Shown: positions 44,062 to 53,581, counted from the first letter of the stretch. The stretch is 64,000 bases of DNA from Thermobacillus sp. ZCTH02-B1 (GCF_002159085.1 NZ_LZRU01000012.1:372001-436000); one strand, 5' to 3'. Numbers and translations: made by a program. Notes: generated by a model from the letters alone, not told the origin.

Positions 44062-44733
44062 CTACCGATCCGCGGGCTTCACCAGCCCGTTGCGGTGGGC
44101 GTACACGGCGAGCTGCGTCCGGTCTTCGAGCCCGCACTTCATGAGCAGATTGCTGACGTGCGTCTTGACCGTCTTGATGCTGATGTGCAGCTCCTCCGCG
44201 ATCTCCTTGTTCGAACGGCCTTCGGCGATCAGGAGCAGCACTTCCTTCTCCCGTTCGGTCAGGCCGTCGCCCGCCTCCTGGGCGGCACGCTGCCGCAAGC
44301 CGCGCGTCAGCGCCTGCGAGACGTCGCTCATCATGACCGGCTTGCCGCGGGCGGCGCCGTTCAGCGCGTAGATCAGCTCCTCCGCGGAGACGGTCTTCAG
44401 CACGTAGCTCGTCGCGCCGGCTTCGATGGCCGCGAGCACCTTGTCATCCTCCAGGAAGCTCGTCAGCACGACGACCCGGATGTCCGGCCATCGCGCCAGG
44501 ATCGCGCGCGTCGCCTCGACGCCGTCCATGCCGGGCATCATCAGATCCATCAGGATGATGTGCGGCAGCCTGTCCGGCTCCAGCGACTCCAGCACCCGCA
44601 GCGCCTCCTCGCCGCTGCCCGCCTCCGCGCACACTTCGAATTTCGGCTCCAGCATCAGATACGTCTTGAGCCCGGTCCGGACCATGTCGTGGTCGTCCAC
44701 GATCATGATGCGGCATTCAGCCGTTGCGTCCAT
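44062..44733 (-). CDS. liaR: LiaR-like response regulator (NarL/LuxR type)
   Basis: 223 residues. The receiver (CRIMIVDDHDMVRTGLKTYL) has the phosphorylated Asp in IILMDLMMPGMDGVEA, and the C-terminal LuxR-type helix-turn-helix is LTEREKEVLLLIAEGRSNKE followed by ELHISIKTVKTHVSNLL. ATG 44733 has GGAGGACGG upstream and overlaps the kinase gene by 17 bp. The gene order liaF-liaS-liaR equals that of the Bacillus cell-envelope stress system, which responds to lipid-II-binding antibiotics; B. subtilis also has the parallel VraR-type name. Targets in this organism are unknown; no liaIH-like genes are beside it. Confidence 0.85.
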   Translation of the reverse strand: MDATAECRIMIVDDHDMVRTGLKTYLMLEPKFEVCAEAGSGEEALRVLESLEPDRLPHIILMDLMMPGMDGVEATRAILARWPDIRVVVLTSFLEDDKVLAAIEAGATSYVLKTVSAEELIYALNGAARGKPVMMSDVSQALTRGLRQRAAQEAGDGLTEREKEVLLLIAEGRSNKEIAEELHISIKTVKTHVSNLLMKCGLEDRTQLAVYAHRNGLVKPADR

Positions 44734-45766
44734 TTCCGCCGTCCTCCCCCTCCGCAAATTTCGGTATCGTCACGCGGATGCGCGTGCCGGCGCCGGCCTT
44801 GCTGATGATTTCCGTGTCGCCGCCGAGCTTCTGCGCCCGCTCCCGCATCGTCGACAGGCCGTAAGAGCCCGCCTTCACCTGATCGGCCCGGAACCCCGCG
44901 CCGTCGTCCTGCAGGATGACCACATGCTGCCGTTCGTTCTCCGTCGCGTGCAGCAGCACCCGCTGAGCCGACGCGTGCTTCACGATGTTCGCCATCGCCT
45001 CCTGGATGATCAGGAAGAGCTGATGTTCCTTCGCCTCCGAGAGCGGCGTCTCGATGTCCCACCGGAGCTCGCCCTGCAGCCCGTTCTGCCGGCAGTAGTC
45101 CGGAAACCACTTCTCGAGCGCCTCCTTCAGCGAGCGTCCCTCGAGCTCGAGCGGGCGGAGCTGCGCGATCAGCCCGCGCATCTGCCGCTGCGCCGTGTTT
45201 GACATCCGAATGAGCTGCTGCATCACTTCCTCCGCCCGCCCGCGGTCGATCTCGAGCAATTTCGGCAGCGACGAGGCCGACACGTGGATCGCGAAGAGCT
45301 GCTGGCTGACCGTGTCGTGCAGGTCGCGCGCCAGCCGCTTGCGTTCCTCGAGCACGGCCGCCTCGTTCGACGCCGCCTCCCGCATCACCTGCTCCTCGCC
45401 CAGGCGCTGCAGAAGCTGCAGCCGCTCTCCGAGCTTCGCCGCCATCTCGTTGAAATCCCGGTAGATCGGCGCGAACGAGCGCGCGCCTTCCTCCGGAATG
45501 CGGACGGACAGGTTGCCGTTCACCGCCTGCTTGATTGCAAAGTGCAGGGCATCGACGCGCCGCTGGATCCGCCGCGCCGCCCAGTAGCCGACGCCGATGT
45601 TCACGAGCACGAAAACGGCCGCAGCCGCCGAGCGCCAGTCGCCCGGCGGCAGCACCGCTTCCGAATAGACCGTGCCGACGGCCGCGATGGCCGTCGACAG
45701 CGCCGAGGTCCCGAGCACGATGAAGATGAGCTCCCACTTGCTGCTTCGCCGAATCCGCTCGATCAC
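44717..45766 (-). CDS. liaS: LiaS-like sensor histidine kinase
   Basis: 349 residues. Two transmembrane helices (WELIFIVLGTSALSTAIAAV and AAAAVFVLVNIGVGYWAARR) are separated by a very short extracellular loop, the intramembrane-sensing layout. A HAMP-like segment follows, then HisKA_3 with the phospho-His in EERKRLARDLHDTVSQQLFA, and a HATPase domain with IQEAMANIVKHASAQRVLLH and ILQDDGAGFRADQVKAGSYG. GTG 45766 is 8 bp after the liaF stop, with GGGATG as the binding site inside the liaF end. It is the partner of the LiaR-like regulator by overlap. Confidence 0.88.
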   Translation of the reverse strand: MIERIRRSSKWELIFIVLGTSALSTAIAAVGTVYSEAVLPPGDWRSAAAAVFVLVNIGVGYWAARRIQRRVDALHFAIKQAVNGNLSVRIPEEGARSFAPIYRDFNEMAAKLGERLQLLQRLGEEQVMREAASNEAAVLEERKRLARDLHDTVSQQLFAIHVSASSLPKLLEIDRGRAEEVMQQLIRMSNTAQRQMRGLIAQLRPLELEGRSLKEALEKWFPDYCRQNGLQGELRWDIETPLSEAKEHQLFLIIQEAMANIVKHASAQRVLLHATENERQHVVILQDDGAGFRADQVKAGSYGLSTMRERAQKLGGDTEIISKAGAGTRIRVTIPKFAEGEDGGNGRNG

Positions 45767-45773
45767 TGGTTCT

Positions 45774-46841
45774 TCATCCCACTTTCACAATGCGGACGTC
45801 ACCGATGAACGAGCTCACGTTGAGCCGCACCTTCTTGTCCGCCTCGTGGTAATACGGCGTCTCGAACTTCACGTTCTTCAGGAATCCGCCCTCGTGCCGG
45901 TCGATCACCTTCGTGTCCCCGATGAACGAGCTCGAGGAGACGCTGATGCCGAGATCGCGGTCGTTCGGGACGAACACCTTGACGTCGCCGATGAACGAGG
46001 AGATGTTGAGGCGCGTCTCGCCGGGCGGGATCTGGGCCTTCGTCAGATCGATCACCATGTCGCCGATGAACAGCGAGATGTCCATCGGCCGGAGCTCCCA
46101 GTAGTCGCCGCCGATGTGGATATCGCCGATGAACCCGCTGCGGTTCTCGACGCCCTGCCCCGGCGTCCGGCCCGGCCGGCGGTCGTCCGTCGGCCGGCCG
46201 CCTTCGCCGGCGCCGTTCCAACCGCCGGAATCGTGCCATCCGCCCGGGCCGCTCCATCCCTGAGACGCGCCGCCCGGACCTTCCGCGCCCGGCCATCCCG
46301 ACGGACCATAGGAGCCGCCCGCTCCGCCGGATTCCCCCGCGCCGCGCCCGGGCTGCCCGCCCGCGCCGGACGGACCGGCTCCGCCGTCCGGACCGAACGG
46401 GTCCGGATGGAGTGGCGGAGGCGGAGGCGGAACCGGACGCTCGCCGGGATACGGCCCGTCGGTTCTCGGCGGATAGGAATGCCAGCCGTTGTCGGTCCGT
46501 GCTTGTCCGCCCTTGCGGAAGATCAGGACGAGCCCCCAGTAGATCAGGATGATCGGCCATCCGTATCGGAACACTTCGCCGAGCGTCAGGTCGGTGAAGC
46601 CGAGGTTGCGAGCCTGGAAGAAGAGACCCAGCCCCAGCAGGAACAGCCCCCACCACCAGCCGCCGCGCTGCATCAGGCCGTGGACGCCGACCGCGATGAG
46701 CACGAGCGGCCAGAACGTCGACGCGATCATGCCGATATCGATGTCGAATGCCACGAGGCCCAGCTGGCGAAGCAGGAACATCCCGCCGACCGCGAGCAGG
46801 ATCAGCCCGCCGAGTACCCTGCCGAAGGATCTCGAATTCAT
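45774..46841 (-). CDS. liaF: LiaF-like membrane inhibitor with Gly/Pro-rich linker
   Basis: 355 residues. The N-terminal 115 residues hold four transmembrane segments (FGRVLGGLILLAVGGMFLLR, FWPLVLIAVGVHGLM, WWWGLFLLGLGLFFQ, YGWPIILIYWGLVLIF). A Gly/Pro/Ser/Trp-rich linker of about 125 residues follows, much longer than usual. The C-terminal LiaF-type beta domain has five repeats of the form xFIGD (SGFIGDI, SLFIGDM, SSFIGDV, SSFIGDT, SSFIGDV). LiaF inhibits LiaS in unstressed B. subtilis. ATG 46841 has GGAGAG upstream; an ATG two codons earlier is poorer. It is the first gene of the operon. Confidence 0.88.
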   Translation of the reverse strand: MNSRSFGRVLGGLILLAVGGMFLLRQLGLVAFDIDIGMIASTFWPLVLIAVGVHGLMQRGGWWWGLFLLGLGLFFQARNLGFTDLTLGEVFRYGWPIILIYWGLVLIFRKGGQARTDNGWHSYPPRTDGPYPGERPVPPPPPPLHPDPFGPDGGAGPSGAGGQPGRGAGESGGAGGSYGPSGWPGAEGPGGASQGWSGPGGWHDSGGWNGAGEGGRPTDDRRPGRTPGQGVENRSGFIGDIHIGGDYWELRPMDISLFIGDMVIDLTKAQIPPGETRLNISSFIGDVKVFVPNDRDLGISVSSSSFIGDTKVIDRHEGGFLKNVKFETPYYHEADKKVRLNVSSFIGDVRIVKVG

Positions 46842-46923
46842 GTCCATCTCTCCATGCGCTGTTTTGGTACGTCCAGTATACATGGAACGCCGGCAGGCCG
46901 GGAAGGACCCCGCGAATGAGCGG

Positions 46924-46947
46924 CGGCTCGGTCCGGAGACCGAGCCG
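46924..46947. terminator. Hairpin downstream of the chemoreceptor gene
   Basis: CGGCTCGGTC/GACCGAGCCG forms a 10-bp stem with a 4-nt loop, about 70 bp past the stop of the gene ending at 47020. There is no T-tract on the minus strand; TCTT follows on the plus strand. Confidence 0.5.
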
Positions 46948-47019
46948 TCTTACAAATGTTGGAACCGGCTGTCAGATGCCGTGGATGGTTCCGCCGCTTT
47001 CCGGCCGATCCGCACCGGA

Positions 47020-48453
47020 TCAGCCGCCGGCCGCCTTCGGCCGGGACTTTGGCGCCTGCTCCATGCCGATGTCGATGCCGATGACGCCGGCCGGCTTGCC
47101 GCTGTCGTCCCGTATCGGCATCGAGATCGTGAGGCACGGACGCTTCGTGATGGCGGATATATAAATATCGGAAATATACGCGCCGCCCTCCATCGCCCGC
47201 TTCCACCATTCCCGGCTTCGCGCGTTGAGCAGCCCGGCTTCCGGGAAGGAGAAAATGAACGAGCCGTCCGACCGGTTCGACCAGATCGCCTCGATTTCCG
47301 GCTTCGCTTCGATGAGCTGCTTCAGCGTCGCCGCGTGAGCCTTCTCGTCCAGCGAGCGGATCTGCGGCATGCCGGCGACCGACTTCAGCCATTCGACCAT
47401 CGGCTCGACCGGAAGCCCGTCGGAGTCGAATTCGCGGAGCAGGCCGACCTCCTGGATCGCCGCGCTGAGCGACCGCGAATTCTTGCCGAGATCTTCCCGC
47501 ACCCGGTCCAGCTTCGCGATCTGCCGGCGCTGCTCGGCGGTCAGTTCCAGCGTCTCGTCGACGCTCCGGATCGTCATCCCCATCGCCTCCACCGCTTCTT
47601 TCAGCATCGCCGTCACTTCCGCCGTCAGCCCGGACTGCTGCGCGCTCGCCTCCGCCGCGGAGGAGACGAGCGGATCGAGCTGGATGATGCGGGCATAAAT
47701 GTCGTCCATCCAGGCCTTCGTCTGCGCCATCTCGGCAATGCCGCGCTGCACCGCCGCCTTCTCCGCCTGCACCGACTGAATGACCTGCCGCGCGCCCGCC
47801 TCGATCTCCCCGACGATGCCGCCGGAGCGCCGCAGCGCTTCATGGCTCTGGTCCGCCAGCTTGCGGATCTCCTGCGCCACGACGGCGAACCCGCGGCCGT
47901 ACTCGCCCGCGTGCGCCGCCTCGATCGAGGCGTTGAGCGCCAGCAGCGACGTCTGCGCCACGACCTCCTGGAGGAAGGCGTTGATCTCGCCGATGCGCGA
48001 CATATGGCTGATCAGTTCGTCGATCCGCTGCTCCATCGTCCGGTTGTGCCGCCCGAGGTCGTTCATCACCTCGTCGGTGTTCACCAGCGACCGGCAGACG
48101 TCGATGACGACCTGCTTCACTTCCCCGCTTCTCTCGCTCGTTCGGAGCATGCCGTGCTTGATTTCCTCGGCCCGGGCCTCCACCGTCTGGAGCGCGGCGA
48201 ATGTCTCCTCGATCAGCTCCACCGCGCGGCGCCCCAGCCCGCGCAGCCGTTCTTCCTGCGCTTTGGAGCGGTCGGCGATCTCCGCCAGTTCCCGGGCGGC
48301 CAGATCGACTTCCTCCACCGCGGCCTGCATCCGGTCGGAGATGACCAGCGATTCATGGATGAGCTGCGACACCTTGTCTTCGTGATCCGAAGCCCGGAAG
48401 GCCGAAGCCGGCTCCCGATCAGCGCGGTTCCACCAGCGTCGGATTGGGCTCAT
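47020..48453 (-). CDS. Soluble MA-domain sensor with C-terminal Cache-like domain
   Basis: 477 residues with no transmembrane segment. After about 100 helical residues, the methyl-accepting signalling hairpin tip lies near residue 170 ([20 protein letters not shown], then [20 protein letters not shown]). A long coiled coil continues to about 350. The last 120 residues ([80 protein letters not shown]) form a Cache-like sensor. Sensor after signaller is the reverse of the usual receptor order. It would be a cytoplasmic chemotaxis input or a related sensor. ATG has GGGAGCG upstream. Confidence 0.82.
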   Translation of the reverse strand: MSPIRRWWNRADREPASAFRASDHEDKVSQLIHESLVISDRMQAAVEEVDLAARELAEIADRSKAQEERLRGLGRRAVELIEETFAALQTVEARAEEIKHGMLRTSERSGEVKQVVIDVCRSLVNTDEVMNDLGRHNRTMEQRIDELISHMSRIGEINAFLQEVVAQTSLLALNASIEAAHAGEYGRGFAVVAQEIRKLADQSHEALRRSGGIVGEIEAGARQVIQSVQAEKAAVQRGIAEMAQTKAWMDDIYARIIQLDPLVSSAAEASAQQSGLTAEVTAMLKEAVEAMGMTIRSVDETLELTAEQRRQIAKLDRVREDLGKNSRSLSAAIQEVGLLREFDSDGLPVEPMVEWLKSVAGMPQIRSLDEKAHAATLKQLIEAKPEIEAIWSNRSDGSFIFSFPEAGLLNARSREWWKRAMEGGAYISDIYISAITKRPCLTISMPIRDDSGKPAGVIGIDIGMEQAPKSRPKAAGG

Positions 48454-48501
48454 CTCGATCGCTCCCGTTCCATCCTCGAGATTTGTGTAAATTTTTATAA
48501 C

Positions 48502-48512
48502 ATTATAGTCGA
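48502..48512 (-). promoter_or_regulatory. Promoter core shared by two MA-domain genes (copy 2)
   Basis: On the minus strand TCGACTATAAT contains -10 TATAAT about 50 bp upstream of the chemoreceptor start. It is identical over 11 bp to 23742-23752. The plus-strand reading AGTCGAAT is one base off the Spo0A core TGTCGAA. Confidence 0.55.
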
Positions 48513-48527
48513 ATTATGGAGAAAAAT

Positions 48528-48563
48528 AAAGAGGAACTGCCACAATTGTGTCAGATCCTCTTT
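48528..48563 (-). terminator. Terminator of the ECF sigma gene
   Basis: A 36-nt near-perfect palindrome with two mismatched pairs, centred on CACAATTGTG and flanked by AAAGAGGA/TCCTCTTT. On the minus strand ATTTTTCTCC follows. It lies 65 bp after the sigma gene stop. Confidence 0.75.
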
Positions 48564-48628
48564 CACAAAATTTGCACTTATATGACACGCTTCGGTTCCC
48601 TTTCATGTATGCGATTCCAAGATTCGCC

Positions 48629-49168
48629 CTAAACCGAGCCGCCTTTGCTTCGCAAATCCAGGTCCGCGAGCCGCGCTTTCTTCAGCCTTTCGCGCGCCCG
48701 GTGGATCTTCGCCTTCACCGTTCCGACCGGCATCGACATGGCGTTCGCGATTTCCTGGTCCTTCAGGCCGTAATAGTACTTGTACAGGAACAGGGTGCGC
48801 GCCGCGGGCTCGAGCTGGCCCAGAAGCTCCGAGATTTCCATCATGAGTTCCTCCGTCCGCGCTTCCCGGTCGCCGGCGGCCCGCAGAAAATCCCCGTCCC
48901 AGGACCGCGTCCGCGCCGCCGACCGGTTCACGTTGACCGCGACATTGCGCGTAATCACCTTGGCCCAGGCGGTCAGCTTGTCCGATTCACGCAGCGAGGC
49001 ACGCTTGGTCAGCATTTTGACCCAGGCCTCCTGGACAACGTCCAGCACGTCGCATTTGTTGTACACGTTCGCGTAGGCGACGCGGATCATCTGGTTGTAA
49101 AGTTCGATCAGTTCCGCTTCCTTGCGCGGATCCAGAAAGCCCGAGAGCTGCACGCCTTTCCCGTCCAT
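48629..49168 (-). CDS. ECF-type RNA polymerase sigma factor
   Basis: 179 residues. Region 2 (ELIELYNQMIRVAYANVYNK, then DVLDVVQEAWVKMLTKRASL) and region 4 (LEPAARTLFLYKYYYGLKDQ, then EIANAMSMPVGTVKAKIHRA) are complete, and there is no region 3, as in ECF sigma factors. I place the start at ATG 49168, though its ribosome-binding site is weak and an upstream ATG at 49228 is possible. No anti-sigma gene is beside it: the next gene in the same direction is the soluble sensor, and upstream is the secreted 3D protein. Targets are unknown. Confidence 0.85.
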   Translation of the reverse strand: MDGKGVQLSGFLDPRKEAELIELYNQMIRVAYANVYNKCDVLDVVQEAWVKMLTKRASLRESDKLTAWAKVITRNVAVNVNRSAARTRSWDGDFLRAAGDREARTEELMMEISELLGQLEPAARTLFLYKYYYGLKDQEIANAMSMPVGTVKAKIHRARERLKKARLADLDLRSKGGSV

Positions 49169-49283
49169 GGACCTGCACCGTCCAATTTCGAACAAATGGT
49201 TACAAACCCCTTGCCACCCACCATCCATCTTATCATGTTGCCACGGAGATGACGAGTACCGCGGGAACCATTGTTTGCCGTCG

Positions 49284-49320
49284 AAAAAAAACAAATCCCG
49301 CCGCGGGGAGGCGACGGGAT
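49284..49320 (-). terminator. Terminator of the 3D-domain gene
   Basis: On the minus strand ATCCCGTCGC pairs with GCGGCGGGAT across a 6-nt loop, with one mismatch, followed by TTGTTTTTTTT. It lies about 40 bp past the stop. Confidence 0.8.
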
Positions 49321-49362
49321 GTATCGCGCCGGTATCGTGAACGGTCGCGCGGATGGGCAGGG

Positions 49363-49938
49363 TCACGCTTTGCGTCGGGCGACGGGCAGCCATTTCCCGG
49401 TCTCCACCGCGCGTCCCAGTTCGGCGAGCCGCGCTTCGGTGAGTTTGCCGTCACCCCGCACGAGCACGTCGACCTTGACGGTTCTTTTGCCCCATTCGCG
49501 GTAGACCTGACCGGGCGTCTCGAAGTAGAGATCGATGCGGTTGCCCTTGATCGCCTTGCCGGTGTCGGCGACGACGCCGTAACCGTAGCCGGGAATGTAC
49601 AGCAGGGTGCCGATCGGAAAAACCTTCGGGTCGGCGGCGATCGTCGAGACGATGCCGCGCCTTACCCTCACGCCGGAATAGGTGATCCCGTATCCGCGGT
49701 CGCCCGGCCGCTTGCCCGTCGATTCCACACCGGCCGTGTAGCCGGTCGCCGTCACGACGACGGATTCGATCGGGCCGGTCTTCGCGTCCTCCGCACCGGC
49801 CGCCGGACCGCCGGAAGCTTCCGGCGCGGCCGTCGCGGATCCGGCCGGGCCGCAGACCGCGGCGACGGCGATGAAGGCCGCCGCCGCAAGCCGAAAGGCC
49901 GCCGGAAGGCGGCGACATATGCCAGAGTCCGTCGACAT
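49363..49938 (-). CDS. Secreted 3D-domain protein
   Basis: 191 residues. A basic start and hydrophobic segment ([20 protein letters not shown]) form a signal peptide with Ala-rich cleavage near residue 38. The C-terminal 120 residues have the 3D fold named for three aspartates: [59 protein letters not shown] precedes it. Such domains occur in YuiC/YabE/MltA-like wall enzymes that may cleave peptidoglycan. A wall-remodelling role near an ECF sigma gene is plausible but not shown. The start ATG follows GGAGGAGAT. Confidence 0.82.
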   Translation of the reverse strand: MSTDSGICRRLPAAFRLAAAAFIAVAAVCGPAGSATAAPEASGGPAAGAEDAKTGPIESVVVTATGYTAGVESTGKRPGDRGYGITYSGVRVRRGIVSTIAADPKVFPIGTLLYIPGYGYGVVADTGKAIKGNRIDLYFETPGQVYREWGKRTVKVDVLVRGDGKLTEARLAELGRAVETGKWLPVARRKA

Positions 49939-50013
49939 CGAGTCGAATCTCCTCCTTGCATGTCGGAGGATGCCCCGGACCCCGCGGTTTTATGCATGGC
50001 GGACATTACGGCT

Positions 50014-51951
50014 TCATACCTGGCGGGTGCGGATTTCCTCAAGCAACAGCCCGATCATCAAGTGGACGGGCCGGGCGCCGATGTCCCCTTCGCCGCGCTT
50101 CCGCACGGAGACGGTCTCGCTCTTCGCCTCTTTCTCGCCGACGATGAACATGTACGGGATTTTCTCGAGCTGCGCCTGGCGGATTTTGTAGCCCATTTTC
50201 TCGTTGCGCAGATCCGCTTCGGCGCGGATGCCCGCTTCCCGGAACCGTTCGGCCGTCCGCTTCGCGTAGTCGTCGAACTGCTGCGACACCGGGATGACGC
50301 GCGCCTGGATCGGCGACAGCCAGAGCGGCAGCGCCCCCGCGAAGTTCTCGAGCAGGAACGCGGTCATCCGCTCCATCGTGCTGATGATGCCGCGGTGAAT
50401 GACGACCGGCCGGTGCTTCTGCCCGTCCTCGCCGATGTACTCGAGCTGGAACCGCTCCGGCAGCAGGAAGTCAAGCTGCGCGGTCGACAGCGTCTCCTCC
50501 TTGCCGAGCGCCGTCTTGATCTGCACGTCCAGCTTCGGCCCGTAGAAGGCCGCCTCGCCCTCCGCCTCGAAATACGGCAGGCCGAGCTCCTCGACGACCT
50601 CCTTCAGCATGCGCTGCGAGTTCTCCCACATCTCGTCGTCCGGATAGTATTTCTCCGTGTCCTTCGGATCGCGGTACGACAGCCGGAACCGGTATTCCTT
50701 GATCCCGAAATCCCGGTAGACCTGCTGGATGAGCTGCACGACGCGGGTGAACTCCTCCTTGATCTGGTCGGGACGGCAGAAGATGTGTGCGTCGTTCAGC
50801 GTCATCGCGCGGACGCGGTGCAGGCCGGTCAGCGCGCCCGACAGCTCGTAGCGGTGCATCGTGCCGAGCTCGGCGATCCGGATCGGCAGATCGCGGTAGC
50901 TGCGCAGCTCGCTCTTGTACACCATCATGTGGTGCGGGCAGTTCATCGGGCGCAGCACGAGCTCTTCGTTGTCGAGCTTCATCGTCGGGAACATGTTCTC
51001 CTGGTAGTGCTCCCAGTGGCCGGAAATCTTGTACAGCTCGACGTTCGCCAGCACCGGCGTATAGACGTGCTGATAGCCGAGCCGCTCCTCGAGATCGACG
51101 ATGTACCGCTCCAGCGTGCGCCGGAGCTTCGCGCCGTTCGGCAGCCAGAGCGGCAGCCCCTGGCCGACCTCCTTCGAGAACGTGAAGAATCCGAGCTCGC
51201 GGCCGAGCTTGCGGTGGTCGCGCTTCTTGGCCTCCTCGAGCAGATGGAGATACTCGTCGAGCTGGGATTTCTTCGGGAACGCGGTGCCGTAGATGCGCTG
51301 GAGCATCTTGTTCCGGGAATCGCCCCGCCAGTACGCGCCCGCGACGCTGAGCAGCTTGAACGCCTTGATCCGCCCGGTCGACGGCAGGTGCGGCCCGCGG
51401 CACAGGTCGAAGAACTCTCCCTGGTCGTAGATCGTGATGACCGCGTCCTCCGGCAGTTCGCGGATCAGCTCGAGCTTGTACGGATCGCCGAGCTCCTCGT
51501 AGATCCGGATCGCCTCCTCGCGGCTGACGACGCGGCGCCGGATCGGCAGATCCTCGGCGACGATCTTGGCCATCTCCTTCTCGATGCTCTCCAGATCGTC
51601 CGAGGAAATCGGACGGTCCAGATCGACGTCGTAATAGAAGCCGTCCTCGATGACCGGCCCGACGCCGAGCTTGACGTTCTTCGCGCCGTACAGCCGCTTG
51701 AGCGCCTGCGCCATCAGGTGCGCCGTGCTGTGGCGCATGATCTCGACTCCTTCCGGCGCGTCGAGCGTGATGATCTCGAGCGACGCGTCCTCCTCGATCG
51801 GCGCGTAGACGTCGACGAGCCGTCCGTTCACCTTGCCCGCGACGGCATTCTTCCTGAGTCCGGGGCTGATCGAGCCCGCGATTTCCTCGACGGTCGTTCC
51901 CGCGGCGTACTCCCTGACCGCGCCGTCCGGGAACGTGATGCGAATCGACAT
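50014..51951 (-). CDS. thrS: Threonyl-tRNA synthetase
   Basis: 645 residues, the standard bacterial length. The TGS domain ([20 protein letters not shown]) is followed by the editing domain with [16 protein letters not shown] and the class II core. Motif 2 includes [20 protein letters not shown] and [20 protein letters not shown]; motif 3 lies in [20 protein letters not shown]. The anticodon-binding domain ends in [23 protein letters not shown] 51951 has GGAGGGAGG upstream. The gene is controlled by a T-box leader that senses uncharged tRNA-Thr. It lies downstream of ytxC, as in B. subtilis. Confidence 0.97.
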   Translation of the reverse strand: MSIRITFPDGAVREYAAGTTVEEIAGSISPGLRKNAVAGKVNGRLVDVYAPIEEDASLEIITLDAPEGVEIMRHSTAHLMAQALKRLYGAKNVKLGVGPVIEDGFYYDVDLDRPISSDDLESIEKEMAKIVAEDLPIRRRVVSREEAIRIYEELGDPYKLELIRELPEDAVITIYDQGEFFDLCRGPHLPSTGRIKAFKLLSVAGAYWRGDSRNKMLQRIYGTAFPKKSQLDEYLHLLEEAKKRDHRKLGRELGFFTFSKEVGQGLPLWLPNGAKLRRTLERYIVDLEERLGYQHVYTPVLANVELYKISGHWEHYQENMFPTMKLDNEELVLRPMNCPHHMMVYKSELRSYRDLPIRIAELGTMHRYELSGALTGLHRVRAMTLNDAHIFCRPDQIKEEFTRVVQLIQQVYRDFGIKEYRFRLSYRDPKDTEKYYPDDEMWENSQRMLKEVVEELGLPYFEAEGEAAFYGPKLDVQIKTALGKEETLSTAQLDFLLPERFQLEYIGEDGQKHRPVVIHRGIISTMERMTAFLLENFAGALPLWLSPIQARVIPVSQQFDDYAKRTAERFREAGIRAEADLRNEKMGYKIRQAQLEKIPYMFIVGEKEAKSETVSVRKRGEGDIGARPVHLMIGLLLEEIRTRQV

Positions 51952-51972
51952 GACCGGCAACCTCCCTCCGAT

Positions 51973-52270
51973 AAATAAAAAACGCCCGCCCCGAAAGGGA
52001 CGAGCGCACATCATGCCCGTGGTTCCACCCTTCTTCGCGAACGACACCCCCTCGGCCGCATGCGGCCGGCGGCCGTTCGCCTCGAACATCCCGTAACGGA
52101 GATGACCCGGTGCGGCTTACTGGGGCCGGGCCCGTTCAACCGCACGGCTGATGAAGGGGTATTCCCGCCTGGCGCCGGGAGGGAATTGCAGCCCGAGTTC
52201 CCTCTCTCTGTGCCGTGCCGTACGACGGGAACATGTCTTCGTCGTCGCCGTTGGCCATATGGTGGTTACG
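51973..52270 (-). promoter_or_regulatory. T-box riboswitch of thrS
   Basis: The conserved T-box sequence GGGTGGAACCACG (minus strand, about 52018-52030) precedes a terminator stem GCTCGTCCC/GGGGCGGGC with TTTTTTATTT (51973-52005). The Stem I region carries AGAGAGAGGGAACT, and the bulge reads GAATACCCC with the threonine codon ACC at 52160-52158 as probable specifier. Uncharged tRNA-Thr should stabilise the antiterminator. Confidence 0.88.
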
Positions 52271-52276
52271 CCGATC

Positions 52277-52305
52277 ATTATATACCCGTCGTTCGGCACG
52301 GTCAA
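52277..52305 (-). promoter_or_regulatory. SigA promoter of the thrS T-box transcript
   Basis: On the minus strand, -35 TTGACC (52305-52300), a 17-bp spacer and a perfect -10 TATAAT (52282-52277). The leader would be about 320 nt. Confidence 0.8.
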
Positions 52306-52405
52306 GGGAGCGCGTTTCCGCGCGATGGCCGGCCGGAAGCGTGTGCGGCTGGCAGGCGGCCGCCGTGCTCCGCTTGCGGCGGGAAGATCCATGCCGTCGA
52401 AGCGT

Positions 52406-53494
52406 TCAGTTCGGAACGGCGCCGGTCAGCGGGCGGCAGGAGCGGCAGCCCGCGCACAGCGTCACCCGCCCGGCGAAGATCGCACCGATCGTCCGCACGA
52501 CCGGCAGCTCGGAATCGCGGGCGTGCAGCGTGATCTCCCGGGGCGATATCGCGAGCAGGCAGCTGACGACCATGTCCTCGACGTTCAGATCCTCATCGAG
52601 GATGCCGGCAAATTCGGGAGCGATCATCCCGCTTCCCGCGGGCTCCATGGGACGGAACGCCTCGTCGTACAGCGCGAAGCCGCCGTCGGCCTTGAGCACC
52701 AGATGCACGCCGGGCACCCGCGGCTGCTGCCGGCATACGAATTCGTTGAGCAGCCCGACGAATTCCCGGTATTGGCGGTCCGACACGAACTCGCCAACCG
52801 CGGCTTCCGTCGTTTCGGCCAGCTCTTCCCAATACTTGTCCAGCCGGAACGTGATGTAGCCCTCAAGATGGAGCGAAGGCCGCTCCTGCAGGTAGGCGAG
52901 CAGCTCCTCCGCAATGTGCCGCTTGCGCCGCTCGCGGCCCGGGCATTCGGAGATGCGGACGGCCCCGCCTCCTTCGGGCGCGGCTTCCGTACCGCCCGTT
53001 CCGCCGCCTTCGGCATGCACGGGAGAAGCGCCGGCCGCCGGCGCCTCCGTTCCGTCCCCGCCGGCTGCCGGATGCGGGCCGTCTTCATTCCGCCCCGTTC
53101 CGGCGCATGCGTCCGCGGTCGAATCGCCGCCCGCCGGCCCCCCGTCCCGCCGGTCCGGCCGTCCGCCGAGCATCCGCTCGCACAGCTCCGCGATCCGCTC
53201 CGCGTCGTCTTCGTCGCACGGATAATATCGTTGGATCATGATCCGGATCAGTTCCGGTTCGACCGCGTTCAGCACGTACTCGGCCATCCCTTCGGCGGCG
53301 CGTCTGTGGATCGCGAGCCGCAGGCCGTCGTCCGGAGCCGACCCGGCGCATCGGTAGACGATCAGGCCGAGCGGCGGGACGGTCTCGAGGCGTCCGTCGA
53401 TCCCGAGATCCGCCAGGGATTCGGCCAGACACCGGGCCAGCTCGGACAGCTTGTCTTCGGACGCGGCGGACAACCTGACCTCGAAGATTTCCAT
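52406..53494 (-). CDS. ytxC: Sporulation-linked protein YtxC
   Basis: 362 residues. RYYPCDEDDAERIAELCERM, RKRHIAEELLAYLQERPSLH, LEGYITFRLDKYWEELAETT and FVSDRQYREFVGLLNEFVCR are family segments. YtxC sits beside thrS in B. subtilis too. An insert of about 75 Gly/Ala/Pro/Glu-rich residues (around 125-200) is larger than usual. Near the C-terminus TLCAGCRSCRPL gives a CxxC motif with a nearby Cys. ATG 53494 has AAAGGAG upstream. The function is unknown; a role in the forespore or mother cell is suggested by the family name only. Confidence 0.82.
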   Translation of the reverse strand: MEIFEVRLSAASEDKLSELARCLAESLADLGIDGRLETVPPLGLIVYRCAGSAPDDGLRLAIHRRAAEGMAEYVLNAVEPELIRIMIQRYYPCDEDDAERIAELCERMLGGRPDRRDGGPAGGDSTADACAGTGRNEDGPHPAAGGDGTEAPAAGASPVHAEGGGTGGTEAAPEGGGAVRISECPGRERRKRHIAEELLAYLQERPSLHLEGYITFRLDKYWEELAETTEAAVGEFVSDRQYREFVGLLNEFVCRQQPRVPGVHLVLKADGGFALYDEAFRPMEPAGSGMIAPEFAGILDEDLNVEDMVVSCLLAISPREITLHARDSELPVVRTIGAIFAGRVTLCAGCRSCRPLTGAVPN

Positions 53495-53581
53495 GGGCCC
53501 ACTCCTTTCCCCGCTGACAGTATATGGCCGCCGTTCGACGGATATACGAAGAAAGGAGCGGCTCGGCATGCAGGATGCGGA

